The notes under the pieces were generated by a model. That model saw only the letters and a list, made by a program, of their open reading frames with translations. It was not told the origin of the DNA and searched no databases. The position numbers and the translations under genes were made by a program. This document shows, in pieces, positions 48,539 through 56,764 of a stretch of DNA of 64,000 nt (the stretch's first letter is position 1; every line of letters starts with the position of its first letter). This stretch comes from Pontixanthobacter aquaemixtae (GTDB taxonomy: Bacteria > Pseudomonadota > Alphaproteobacteria > Sphingomonadales > Sphingomonadaceae). The stretch is from assembly GCF_009827395.1 (NCBI RefSeq), contig NZ_WTYX01000001.1, forward strand, positions 1 to 64,000, read 5' to 3'.

Positions 48539-50298
48539 CAGATCATACCTCGGGCCAGATCATCGATTGGCGCAGTGTCCAGACCGTCATCCTTGGCCAG
48601 TTCGACAAAGGCGCGATCTTGTGAGAGATAAATGCGACCATGAAGGTCATCGAGAAAATGGGTGCGCTTTAGACGGTCGGTAACTGGCCCTTTCACTTCG
48701 GAGAGGTGCAGTCCGATATTGCCGTCTGCTAGTCGGTGATTGATCGCCTCCAAGCTTTCGAGGCCGGATGCGTCAATCTCATTCACCGCGCTGCACATCA
48801 GGATGACGTGGCGGAGTTTTGGACGCTCGGCGACACGCTCTAGAACGTATTCCTCAAGCCAGCGTGCGTTGAGATAAGTCAGGCTCTCATCAATCCGGAT
48901 CGAGAGCACATGCGGTACGGTGAACACCCTGTGACGATCAACATTGCGAAAGTGTTCGGTCTCGGGGACACGGCCAACAATCGCTGCATGTGGGCGACTG
49001 GCACGCCACAAGTAAAGCAAAAGACCGACTGCAACTCCGGCGATCACGCCCAGCTCTACACCCGCCCACAGTGTAATGCCGATGGTTGCGGCATGTGCAG
49101 CAAAATCAGCCTTGGAATAGCGCCACAGCCTGCCTGGTGTTTTCAGATCAACTAGGCTCAGGACAGCAACGATGATCGTTGCAGCCAGTGTCGCAACCGG
49201 AAGGGAAAACAGAAGCGGTGTGAGGAAAAGGGTGGCAAGGGCAATGCCTATTGCTGTGTATGCGCCCGCTGCGGGGGTCTGTGCGCCTGCATCGAAGTTT
49301 ACTGCCGAGCGCGCGAAACCTCCGGTTACTGGGTACCCCCCAGAAAAGGCGCTCGCGATATTCGCAGCGCCGAGCCCGATCAATTCTTGATCGGGCGTAA
49401 TTCTTTGACGTCGTTTGGCCGCGAGCGTTTGAGCAACCGAAACGCTTTCCACAAAGCCTATTATCGAAATTAGGAGCGCTGGCACCCACAACTTCTCTAT
49501 CAGCGAGAGGTCAGTGGAGGGGACTGCAAAAGGTGGAAGGCCTTGGGGGATCGCGCCCACCAGATTGACACCCCGTCCATCCAGATCGAAGGCAAGAACA
49601 GCCAGAATTGTCAGCGCAACAGCCGCAACGGGCCCGGCTTTGGCCGTCATTTCAGCTGCGCGTTTTGGTAATCCTATTACCTGCAAGGCGGGTTTCGCGC
49701 CCTTACGTACCCAGAACAGAAACAGGGTTGCTGGTATCCCGACCGCAAGCGTCCATGGGTTGGTGTCAACGATAGCACTCGCCAGAGAGGCGAGCATATC
49801 GGGCCAATTGTCGCCGCCCGCCTGAACACCAAGAATGTGCTTGAGCTGACTTGTTGCGATCAAAATGCCAGATGCAGTAATGAATCCACTGATGACAGGG
49901 TGGGACAGCAAGTTTGCCAGAAAACCGGCTCTTAACAGGCCGAGAATGGCAAGCATGATACCTGACAAAGCGGCCAAGGTGATTGCTGCTTCTAGGTATT
50001 GTGCCGTGCCCTGATCTGCGACTGCGCCAGCCGCCGATGCAGTCATCAATGAGACCACGGCAACCGGCCCCACGGCCAATGTACGGCTTGTCCCGAAGAT
50101 GGCGTAGAAGACCAAAGGAAGAATGGATGCATACAGTCCGACCACCGGCGGTAGACCGGCAAGCAAGGCATAGGCCAAGCTCTGCGGTATCAACATTATT
50201 GTCACGATCACCGCTGCCATCAGATCATTGGACAGCACCGTTCGATCATAAGTTCGACCCCACTCAAGGATCGGAAGATGTCGTGACAGGATGTTCAT
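48538..50298 (-). CDS. SulP-family anion transporter with STAS domain
   Basis: A 586-residue protein with a 10-14 helix transport domain (residues 1-410, including IPQSLAYALLAGLPPVVGLYAS, AVGPVAVVSLMTAS and GGYPVTGGFARSAVNFDAGAQT) and a cytosolic C-terminal STAS domain (about residues 445-560, HVILMCSAVNEIDASGLESLEAI). SulP proteins carry sulfate, bicarbonate or related anions. Within the sulfide module, removal or uptake of sulfite or sulfate is plausible. It is 18 bases downstream of sqr and overlaps the solo HTH gene. Confidence 0.9.
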   Translation of the reverse strand: MNILSRHLPILEWGRTYDRTVLSNDLMAAVIVTIMLIPQSLAYALLAGLPPVVGLYASILPLVFYAIFGTSRTLAVGPVAVVSLMTASAAGAVADQGTAQYLEAAITLAALSGIMLAILGLLRAGFLANLLSHPVISGFITASGILIATSQLKHILGVQAGGDNWPDMLASLASAIVDTNPWTLAVGIPATLFLFWVRKGAKPALQVIGLPKRAAEMTAKAGPVAAVALTILAVLAFDLDGRGVNLVGAIPQGLPPFAVPSTDLSLIEKLWVPALLISIIGFVESVSVAQTLAAKRRQRITPDQELIGLGAANIASAFSGGYPVTGGFARSAVNFDAGAQTPAAGAYTAIGIALATLFLTPLLFSLPVATLAATIIVAVLSLVDLKTPGRLWRYSKADFAAHAATIGITLWAGVELGVIAGVAVGLLLYLWRASRPHAAIVGRVPETEHFRNVDRHRVFTVPHVLSIRIDESLTYLNARWLEEYVLERVAERPKLRHVILMCSAVNEIDASGLESLEAINHRLADGNIGLHLSEVKGPVTDRLKRTHFLDDLHGRIYLSQDRAFVELAKDDGLDTAPIDDLARGMI

Positions 50299-50316
50299 CG
50301 GGTCAACCGTTCACGC

Positions 50317-51540
50317 TTACTGCGCGATCAGCCCGCCGGGGCCGGCCATCCACTCGCGGCCCTTGAGCATCCCGTTCCAGTAAATCCACGGCAGCGCATC
50401 GGCTTTGAGCATCCATGACAGGCGAGCGGGCTTCGTGCCGTCAATCAGCCAAGTCGGAAAACTTGGAGCTAGCTTTCCACCATAAGCAAACTCAGCGAGC
50501 ACGATTTTTCCGCGCTCAACCGTCAATGGGCATGATCCATACCCGTCATAACCTGCCTTTGGGCCTTTGCCGTCTAGCTGTTGCAAAACGTTCACGGCCA
50601 CTACTGGCGCTTGTACACGCGCTGCGGCGGCTGTCTTCGCATTGGGCATCGCGCCCGCGTCACCCAATCCAAAGACATTTGGGTATCGCACATGTTGCAG
50701 TGTGTGATGATCTACGTCGGTGAACCCGCTTGCTGCCGCGAGCGGACTCTCAGCTAAGAACTGTGGCGCAACTTGTGGCGGCACAACATGCAGCATATCA
50801 AAATCGCGTGTGACTTCGCCGTCTTCGGTTTCGAACACCGCTTGCCGTGCCCCGCCGTCAACTGCCTTCAGAGTGCTACCAAGTCTGAGGTCAACTCCGT
50901 ACTTCTCGATATAGTTCATCAGCGCGGGAACGTAGTCCGCAACGCCGAAAAGAACGCCCCCAGCATTGTCAAACTCGACATTGATTTGATCAAGAACGCC
51001 CGAACGCAGCCAGTGGTCGCAAGACAGATACATCGCCTTCTGCGGGGCACCAGCACATTTAATCGGCATCGGCGGTTGGCTGAAAATCGCTCGGCCTTGT
51101 TTAAGGCCTTGCACCAATTCCCAAGTGTAAGGAGCAAGATCGTATCGATAGTTGGACGTGACGCCGTGCTTTCCAAGAGTTTCTTCAAGCCCTTCAATCT
51201 GCTCCCAAGCAAGCCGGATGCCGGGCGCTACCACAAGGGCTTCATATGATAACGTAGACCCATCTTCGAGCGTGACTTGGTTGTCGTCAGGTTGGAGCGA
51301 TTTAGCAGCGAGCTTAAGCCAAGTGACGCCCTTGGGCATTACACTAGCCATCGTTCTGCGCGTAACTTCTTGTTCGAAAACACCGCCACCCACCATTGTC
51401 CAGCCAGGTTGATAGGCGTGCGTATCGGCAGGCTCGACGATGGCGATATCAAGTCCTGATCTGCGCTTAAGCAATGATGCTGCCGTGGCGATCCCCGCAG
51501 CGCCGCCGCCGACTACGACGACCGTGTGTGAAACAGGCAT
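50317..51540 (-). CDS. sqr: Sulfide:quinone oxidoreductase (type II-like)
   Basis: A 407-residue FAD-binding protein: VVVVGGGAAGIATAASLL (FAD motif), YQPGWTMVGGG, VVAPGIRLAWEQIEG, and the redox cysteines Cys162 in PIKCAGAPQKAMYL and Cys337 in GYGSCPLTVE, with FGLGDAGAMPNAKTAAAA near the C-terminal FAD motif. The two cysteines match the catalytic pair of type II SQR, which oxidises sulfide to a persulfide and feeds electrons to quinone. It is the catalytic core of the operon, next to a TIGR01244 sulfurtransferase. Confidence 0.9.
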   Translation of the reverse strand: MPVSHTVVVVGGGAAGIATAASLLKRRSGLDIAIVEPADTHAYQPGWTMVGGGVFEQEVTRRTMASVMPKGVTWLKLAAKSLQPDDNQVTLEDGSTLSYEALVVAPGIRLAWEQIEGLEETLGKHGVTSNYRYDLAPYTWELVQGLKQGRAIFSQPPMPIKCAGAPQKAMYLSCDHWLRSGVLDQINVEFDNAGGVLFGVADYVPALMNYIEKYGVDLRLGSTLKAVDGGARQAVFETEDGEVTRDFDMLHVVPPQVAPQFLAESPLAAASGFTDVDHHTLQHVRYPNVFGLGDAGAMPNAKTAAAARVQAPVVAVNVLQQLDGKGPKAGYDGYGSCPLTVERGKIVLAEFAYGGKLAPSFPTWLIDGTKPARLSWMLKADALPWIYWNGMLKGREWMAGPGGLIAQ

Positions 51541-51550
51541 GGTTGCTCTC

Positions 51551-51973
51551 CTAGAATTCAGAACTGAGTTGGTCGCTCATCGCGGACAGATCGTAGCCAG
51601 CATCAGCGGCTCGCTTGAGCCGTTCCGATGGAGAAACGCTGTTTGGATTGGCCAATGTGTCCAGTGTGATAGAGCGTGTGCCGGTGCGACAATATGCCAG
51701 CACAGGTCCTTGCGTTCCGCGTCGCACGGCTCGAAAGGCAGCGATTGCAGCTTCGGGAAATTTTCCTCCAGCGACGGGGATATGATGGAATGCAAGACCT
51801 GCGGCCTGTGCTGCATCGCGCATCTCGGCAACGGTGGGCTGCCCGTCTTCTTCACCATCCGGACGGTTGCAAAGCACAGCTGCGAACCCCAGGTCAGCCA
51901 ATATGACTAAGTCATCAGGTTGCATCTGGGGAGCGACCGCAAAGCCTTCTGTGACGTTGCGAACATCCATCAC
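51551..51973 (-). CDS. TIGR01244-family sulfur transferase (DUF442, BLH-like)
   Basis: A 140-residue protein with the motif LAYCRTGTRS (Cys95 in a phosphatase-like loop) and GFAAVLCNRPDGEEDGQP. Proteins of this family occur next to SQR and persulfide dioxygenases and are annotated as sulfurtransferases. It follows yeeE with a 4-base overlap of start and stop (51970-51973) and precedes sqr by 10 bases. It probably moves sulfane sulfur between carriers; the exact reaction is inferred. Confidence 0.82.
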   Translation of the reverse strand: MMDVRNVTEGFAVAPQMQPDDLVILADLGFAAVLCNRPDGEEDGQPTVAEMRDAAQAAGLAFHHIPVAGGKFPEAAIAAFRAVRRGTQGPVLAYCRTGTRSITLDTLANPNSVSPSERLKRAADAGYDLSAMSDQLSSEF

Positions 51974-52389
51974 GCATTTCCTTCCGTCAGGCGGATAAGG
52001 AACATGCCAGCAAGCATCGCAGCCACGAAAATGGCGGCTGAAATTGGTTCAATCACAAGTGCTGCAATACCCGGTCCGGGACAAAGGCCTGCGACACCCC
52101 ATCCGATCCCAAAAAGAGCGGACCCGCCGATAAGTCTTGGTGTTAGGTCTCGCCGCGATGGAAGAGCAAAGGTGTCGGCGAAGATTGGCCGCGCCAATTT
52201 TGGCTGCAACTGCCATGCGATTGCCATAACGATTACGGCTCCGCCCATGACAAACGCCAGTGTTGGGTCCCAATCACCAAACAGATTCAAGAAGCCGCGG
52301 ACACGTGCAGGATCGGTCATGCCGCCTAACGTTAGGCCAGCGCCGAACAACACCCCTGATAGAAGTATCGGAAGGTTGCGACTGATCAT
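51970..52389 (-). CDS. YeeE/YedE-type sulfur transport half, DUF6691-like
   Basis: A 139-residue membrane protein with about four helices and the motifs [25 protein letters not shown] and [22 protein letters not shown], where GLCPGPG is the conserved cysteine-containing loop. It and the adjacent gene (52386-52835) form a paired YeeE/YedE system (PmpA/PmpB-type), thought to move sulfur-containing compounds such as thiosulfate across the membrane. The start overlaps the stop of the preceding gene by four bases. Confidence 0.85.
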   Translation of the reverse strand: MISRNLPILLSGVLFGAGLTLGGMTDPARVRGFLNLFGDWDPTLAFVMGGAVIVMAIAWQLQPKLARPIFADTFALPSRRDLTPRLIGGSALFGIGWGVAGLCPGPGIAALVIEPISAAIFVAAMLAGMFLIRLTEGNA

Positions 52390-52835
52390 GGCAGAACCTT
52401 CAAGCCCAAAGCATTCATCGTCGCGACGGTTGCGATACCAAAAGCCATGAAGGTAGCTGTCGCGACCAGAGAGCGAGGCGAAAGGCGGCTCATGCCGCAC
52501 ACGCCATGACCGCTTGTGCACCCGCTCCCGAGGCGAGTGCCCGCACCAACCAGCAAGCCCGCAACTGCGAGCAGCATTGGGTTTGCAAAGCTTGGTTCAA
52601 GCCGGTCTATTGCAGCAATCACAACAAGTGCGCCAAAAGGTAAGCCCAACAGAAATATCCACGCCGACGATTTGCGTAAACTGCTATCGCTGATCCCGGT
52701 CGCTCTGGAGGCGATACCGGACACTCCTGCAATCCGTCCGACCCCAAGCAACATCAGCGCTGCAGCGAGACCAATTAGAATGCCGCCGCCAAGTCCGGCG
52801 AGTGGAGTAGCGTCAGGGAAGCCGGGCAAGGTCAT
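52386..52835 (-). CDS. YeeE/YedE-type sulfur transport half
   Basis: A 149-residue membrane protein with about four helices and the signature [23 protein letters not shown], the YeeE/YedE cysteine motif that lines the transport path in known homologues. It pairs with the gene at 51970-52389. It overlaps blh by four bases (52832-52835), so expression is coupled to it. Expected role: import or export of sulfane-sulfur or thiosulfate species. Confidence 0.87.
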   Translation of the reverse strand: MTLPGFPDATPLAGLGGGILIGLAAALMLLGVGRIAGVSGIASRATGISDSSLRKSSAWIFLLGLPFGALVVIAAIDRLEPSFANPMLLAVAGLLVGAGTRLGSGCTSGHGVCGMSRLSPRSLVATATFMAFGIATVATMNALGLKVLP

Positions 52836-53764
52836 ACCGCATTCACCGGAATTTTGATGTAGCTCACACCGTTGTCTTCAGGCTCGGGCAAGCGCCCGCC
52901 GCGGATATTGACCTGCACCGACGGCATGATCAGCGTAGGCATTGCCAATGTCTTGTCGCGGCTAGTCCGCATTGCGACAAAGTCGTCCTCAGACGTTCCA
53001 TCCTTCACATGCACGTTGCCTTCGCGTTGCTGCTTAACGGTAGTTTCCCAAACATACTCTTCACGGCCCGGTGCTTTGTAGTCGTGACAAAGAAACAGCC
53101 GCGTTTCATCGGGGAGTTTCAGAAGGCGACCGATTGACTGAAACAATTGCCTTGCATCGCCACCGGGAAAATCCGCTCTGGCGGTACCAAAGTCTGGCAT
53201 GAACAGCGTGTCGCCGACAAACGCAGCATCGCCGATGATGAACGCCATGTCGGCGGGTGTGTGCCCCGGCACATGAAGAGCAATACCTTCCAATTCCCCT
53301 ATCGCGAACGCCTCGCCATCATCAAACAGCTTGTCGAACTGCGATCCGTCCCGCTTAAAGTCGGTGCCCGCGTTGAACAGTTTTCCAAAGACGTCCTGCA
53401 CTCGAATGATCTCACGACCGATGGCAAGCCTGCCTCCCAGTTTTTCTTGGAGATATGGCGCAGCCGAAATGTGATCCGCATGCGCATGGGTCTCAATTAG
53501 CCATACCACTTTCAGATTATTAGAAGTGATATATTCAACAATGCGGTCGGCCGATCCATGCGATGTGCGTCCGGCCGCCGCATCATAGTCCAAAACCGAG
53601 TCGATAATCGCCGCCTCACAGGACTTCGGATCGTGCACTACATAGCTAATTGTATTCGTAGTTTCGTCGAAAAATCCGGCAATCGTCGGTTTGAGCGACT
53701 TGTCAGATTGAGCGCGTTCTATCTGAGTGGCGGCGCACTGAAGGGGCTTGTCAGGATCTCTCAC
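52832..53764 (-). CDS. blh: MBL-fold hydrolase of the Blh/persulfide dioxygenase group
   Basis: A 310-residue metallo-beta-lactamase-fold protein with the metal motif THAHADHIS (His93, His95, Asp97, His98), [14 protein letters not shown] and [10 protein letters not shown]. BigR-linked Blh proteins and ETHE1-type persulfide dioxygenases share this layout, oxidising glutathione persulfide to sulfite. I chose a GTG at 53764, with GGAGA about 6 bases upstream; an ATG at 53812 would lie within the promoter found at 53797-53824. It is the first gene of the sulfide operon. Confidence 0.85.
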   Translation of the reverse strand: MRDPDKPLQCAATQIERAQSDKSLKPTIAGFFDETTNTISYVVHDPKSCEAAIIDSVLDYDAAAGRTSHGSADRIVEYITSNNLKVVWLIETHAHADHISAAPYLQEKLGGRLAIGREIIRVQDVFGKLFNAGTDFKRDGSQFDKLFDDGEAFAIGELEGIALHVPGHTPADMAFIIGDAAFVGDTLFMPDFGTARADFPGGDARQLFQSIGRLLKLPDETRLFLCHDYKAPGREEYVWETTVKQQREGNVHVKDGTSEDDFVAMRTSRDKTLAMPTLIMPSVQVNIRGGRLPEPEDNGVSYIKIPVNAV

Positions 53765-53785
53765 TGCGAATCTCCAATTATCAAT

Positions 53786-53800
53786 TACATTAAATATGTA
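53786..53800. promoter_or_regulatory. Probable ArsR-type operator overlapping the blh promoter
   Basis: TACAT-TAAAT-ATGTA (53786-53800) is a perfect 5-bp inverted repeat with a 5-base spacer, followed by an extra ATGTAT. It overlaps the -10 and the transcription start of blh. AT-rich palindromes of this type are the operators of BigR/SqrR-type ArsR repressors, and an ArsR gene lies at 54494. Confidence 0.6.
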
Positions 53801-53824
53801 TATGTATTGCATTCTCCCTGTCAA
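53797..53824 (-). promoter_or_regulatory. Sigma-70-like promoter of the blh operon
   Basis: On the minus strand TTGACA (53824-53819), a 16-base spacer and TATACA (53802-53797) precede the blh GTG by about 33 bases. The -35 element is perfect and the -10 differs from TATAAT by two bases. Confidence 0.7.
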
Positions 53825-53840
53825 GTGCTACTGAGTTTTC

Positions 53841-54497
53841 ATGGAACAGCATGAAACAAGAAACGCACCTTGCGCAGGCCTGCGTATTGGCGATGAAGCG
53901 CCAGACTTTTCGGCGCGGAGCACAGCGGGAAAAGTTCAACTCTCCGACTATCGCGGCAAATGGTTGATCTTGTTCTCACATCCTGCGGACTTCACGCCGG
54001 TCTGCACGACCGAGTTTGTAGCGCTCGCCCGGGAAGCCGACGAGTTCGAGAAGCGCAACTGTGAGTTGATGGCGCTTTCGGTAGACAGCCTATTCTCACA
54101 CTTTGCTTGGCTGCGGATGATCCGCGACCGTTTCGATTTAGAAGTGAGGTTCCCGATAATTGAAGACCCAACGCTGGTGATCGGAACTGCCTACGGAATG
54201 GTTGCGCCAAAGGATAATGACAGCGCTACGGTCCGCACTACTTTCTTCATTGATCCGGACGGGATCATTAGGGCTATGACTTGTTATCCAGCCAATGTCG
54301 GGCGTTCGACGCCAGAAATGCTTCGGATGTTAGATGCACTCATGGCCGTTGATGAGGAGGCTGCATTAGCTCCGGCGAATTGGCATCCGGGCGATCCGAT
54401 GCTCCGCCAGCCCCCTGCCAACCTTGACGATGTCTTTTCCGCAAAGGGCGAAACCGATTGGTTTTTGGCTGAGACCAGCACGGAGGACCGCAAGTGA
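53841..54497 (+). CDS. Peroxiredoxin (AhpC/TSA, 1-Cys-like)
   Basis: A 218-residue protein with the peroxidatic Cys55 in SHPADFTPVCTTEF, and CYPANVGRSTPEMLRML further on. It has an N-terminal Cys11 and a Cys in the C-terminal half, so a 2-Cys mode is possible. It is divergent from blh and precedes the ArsR gene with overlapping stop and start. It may protect the cell or repressor from peroxide and sulfane sulfur. It is a paralogue of the enzyme at 47734-48363. Confidence 0.88.
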   Translation: MEQHETRNAPCAGLRIGDEAPDFSARSTAGKVQLSDYRGKWLILFSHPADFTPVCTTEFVALAREADEFEKRNCELMALSVDSLFSHFAWLRMIRDRFDLEVRFPIIEDPTLVIGTAYGMVAPKDNDSATVRTTFFIDPDGIIRAMTCYPANVGRSTPEMLRMLDALMAVDEEAALAPANWHPGDPMLRQPPANLDDVFSAKGETDWFLAETSTEDRK

Positions 54498-54832
54498 GCG
54501 ACGATCCATCTATTGAAATATTGAAAGCACTCGCGCACCCAATCCGGCTAAAGCTCCTTCAAGTGCTGGCAGACGAAGAGCTCAACGTCGGTGAGATCGA
54601 GGTGGCATCGAAAGTAGGTCAACCAGCGCTCTCGCAGCAACTGGCCGTGCTGCGAAACGCAGGGATCGTTCAAACACGAAAAGATGCAAAACTGGTATTC
54701 TATCGGATCGATAAAGAGAGCTTGTCTGGCGTAGCGGCGTTGATCGAGGGGCTTGCTAGCAAGCGGTCGATGTCTCCAAAGTCCTCGAGAACATCAGCTC
54801 GGGGCGTAGCTAACTTTGCGCGTATGTCGTAG
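54494..54832 (+). CDS. ArsR-family winged-helix repressor without cysteines
   Basis: A 112-residue ArsR/SmtB-type protein: EILKALAHPIRLKLLQVLADEELNVGEIE, then QPALSQQLAVLRNAGIVQTRKDAKLVFYRI, the winged-helix region. It starts at a GTG overlapping the peroxiredoxin stop. SqrR and BigR sense persulfide through two cysteines, but this protein has none, including at the position (RLKLLQVL) where SqrR carries one. It may be a repressor of the sulfide operon via the operator at 53786-53800, but with a different or no sensing mechanism. Confidence 0.8.
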   Translation: MSDDPSIEILKALAHPIRLKLLQVLADEELNVGEIEVASKVGQPALSQQLAVLRNAGIVQTRKDAKLVFYRIDKESLSGVAALIEGLASKRSMSPKSSRTSARGVANFARMS

Positions 54833-55075
54833 TTTGACGGTTACGGCATTCTCTCTTAGCCCGTCAGTAGGAATTCACAGTAGCATATCGAGTTGGTGGT
54901 CCGCTTTGCGCCCCAATCTCGGTCATAAGGGGTTTGCTTTCGAGGGCCTGAAAGCAGACATCCTATTCGGCCGCTTCGGCTAAGGAGGAGGGCGACTGCG
55001 TTTTCACAACTCGATCCATCGGTCAGAGCCGTATCCACTAGACACTAAATGCCAAAGTTTGACCAGGGTAACTGT

Positions 55076-55855
55076 TCAATCTTGGGGTTGAACCACTCGG
55101 CGGTAAAGGTGCCATGTTGCATGTCCTAACACTGGCAAGGCGATTAACAGTCCCAAAAAAAGCGAGACTATAGCCACAAACAGTGATGTAGCGATGATCA
55201 CCGCCCAGCAGAGCAGGATCACGAGATTGGCGCGAAAAGCGCGTAGGCTGGTGATAATCGCTGTCAGAAAATCCACTTCGCGATCGACCAGCATCGGCAG
55301 GCTGACGACAGTGATGGTGTAGAACACCAAAGCTATCAGAGCTCCGGCGATGCCGCCGACCAATAGCATGGCAACGCCTAGCGTGGTGGCTAGAAATTCC
55401 AGTGTCTCAGATCCGGCTCCGGCCTCGACTACAAAGATCGAGAAGATTGTGTGGGCTACGATTGTCCAGAAACTGAATGCCACAAATAAAAGCACGCCCA
55501 TGCTCAAAATTTGCTCATCGCCGCGCCCACCTACTGCCTGGAGAACCACTCCCCAATTGACCGGTAATCCGCGCTCTCGCCTCCGGCTCACCTCGTAAAG
55601 GCAAACCGCAGCGAACGGGGCAACGACCGGAAAGCCAGCCGCCGCCGCTATGAGCCATACATATTCACCACGCATGAACAGCAGGTAAGAAAACGCCAGG
55701 CCAGAAAGCACGAACGCTAAGGCAATACACAGCCCGTAAGCCGGGAGCGCGACGAAATCCGCCCAACCAGCCGATAGCGCAGTGCGCAGGTCGGCTAGTT
55801 TCAAATCTGTTGCGATGGCGGTAGTGGTCGGCGCGCTTTCCTCATGGCTGTCCAT
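55076..55855 (-). CDS. DUF2189-family membrane protein
   Basis: A 259-residue protein with five to six hydrophobic segments (for example LPAYGLCIALAFVLSGLAFSYLLF, VLLFVAFSFWTIVAHTIFSIFVV, TTLGVAMLLVGGIAGALIALVFYTITVV and LVILLCWAVIIATSLFVAIVSL). This arrangement matches DUF2189 proteins, which are common beside cbb3 oxidase genes. The function is unknown. It is divergent from the Crp/Fnr gene and shares with it a region carrying an FNR-type box, so it may be oxygen-regulated. Confidence 0.72.
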   Translation of the reverse strand: MDSHEESAPTTTAIATDLKLADLRTALSAGWADFVALPAYGLCIALAFVLSGLAFSYLLFMRGEYVWLIAAAAGFPVVAPFAAVCLYEVSRRRERGLPVNWGVVLQAVGGRGDEQILSMGVLLFVAFSFWTIVAHTIFSIFVVEAGAGSETLEFLATTLGVAMLLVGGIAGALIALVFYTITVVSLPMLVDREVDFLTAIITSLRAFRANLVILLCWAVIIATSLFVAIVSLFLGLLIALPVLGHATWHLYRRVVQPQD

Positions 55856-55925
55856 ACCGTTCTCTCCCCCGACAGTTGGTTTATATTGTCATTGTTCCCA
55901 ATGCCTGCTGAGCATTTTGATTTCA

Positions 55926-55939
55926 TTGATCTAGATCAA
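55926..55939. promoter_or_regulatory. FNR/FixK-type box between the DUF2189 and Crp/Fnr genes
   Basis: TTGAT-CTAG-ATCAA is a perfect anaerobox (TTGAT-N4-ATCAA). It lies 34 bases upstream of the Crp/Fnr start and 70 bases from the DUF2189 start, so it could control both, including autoregulation. Confidence 0.82.
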
Positions 55940-55973
55940 AGACTGCCTTCAAAAATGGTGCGACGGGTGAGTC

Positions 55974-56672
55974 ATGGAATCGCACGATCTCAAGCGGCGC
56001 TTTGCCGATTTTGTTCTGGGCAGTGCAACCGATCCGGTGACGCTAGACCAGTTCGCTGCAATTGCGCGTGTGGTGCGTGCGGATCGTACCGAACGTGTTC
56101 GGCTTGATGAGAGTGGACCGCAATTCGTCTTTATCGGAGAGGGCGCGACAAAACTTGTCGCGCACGCGTCGTCGGGGCGAGAGCAGATTGTCGCGTTCCA
56201 CTTTCACGATGACCTCGTGTCGATTCCGCCGCGCGGGCCGCATTCCTATTATCTCTGCGCGCTCGAAAGTTGCACGATGTTGGTGTTCAACGCTGATAAG
56301 TTCATGGCGCTCGCCGTCACCGAGCCTGGCATTCTGAACGAGACCTGCCAACGTACATTGGCCGCGCTTTGGCGCTCACGGGAAAAGGCCATTCAGCTCG
56401 GTCGCAAGACGGCGCGCGAAAGGTTGGCTAATTTCCTGCTCCAGATGGCGGAGCGCAAAGTACCGCATCGAACCGGAAGCTGCGAAGTGCACCTGCCGAT
56501 GTCGCGCCGCGACATTGCCGACAGTCTTGGTCTGACCATCGAAACGGTCAGCCGTCAGATCGGGGAACTCAAAACGGAGGGGCTGATCGGGACGGCAGGC
56601 CGCTCGACTGTGCATCTGCACGACCTCCAGTCCTTGCGGACGCGTGCGGACTTGCTGCCCGACCCGGGCTGA
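55974..56672 (+). CDS. Crp/Fnr-family regulator (FixK/FnrN-like)
   Basis: A 232-residue protein. The N-terminal cyclic-nucleotide-like domain contains FVFIGEGATKLVAHASSGREQIVAFHFHDDLVSIPP, and the HTH is MSRRDIADSLGLTIETVSRQIGELKTEG, with the E..SR recognition residues of FNR-type TTGAT binders. There are no N-terminal cysteines for an iron-sulfur cluster (MESHDLKRRFADFVLG), and an in-frame stop two codons upstream rules out a longer form. It thus resembles FixK, which is oxygen-responsive only via its own transcription. It probably activates ccoN through the box at 56699. Confidence 0.85.
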   Translation: MESHDLKRRFADFVLGSATDPVTLDQFAAIARVVRADRTERVRLDESGPQFVFIGEGATKLVAHASSGREQIVAFHFHDDLVSIPPRGPHSYYLCALESCTMLVFNADKFMALAVTEPGILNETCQRTLAALWRSREKAIQLGRKTARERLANFLLQMAERKVPHRTGSCEVHLPMSRRDIADSLGLTIETVSRQIGELKTEGLIGTAGRSTVHLHDLQSLRTRADLLPDPG

Positions 56673-56698
56673 TACCAAAACCAACATTTTTTCGAAAT

Positions 56699-56712
56699 TT
56701 GATCTGGATCAA
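56699..56712 (+). promoter_or_regulatory. FNR/FixK-type box upstream of ccoN
   Basis: TTGAT-CTGG-ATCAA matches the anaerobox, ending 52 bases before the ccoN start at 56765. This is a typical position for activation of the cbb3 oxidase genes at low oxygen. Confidence 0.85.
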
Positions 56713-56764
56713 TGAACGCGGTCGCGTCGCCAACTAACGACGCGACAGAATAACGGAGATTTTC

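Noticed and set aside
44566-54832. The whole sulfide/bd-oxidase block as part of the tRNA-Lys mobile element
   Set aside because: It is contiguous with the element, but no second tRNA-Lys 3' end copy or integrase was found in the window, so the extent of the element cannot be claimed beyond 44565.
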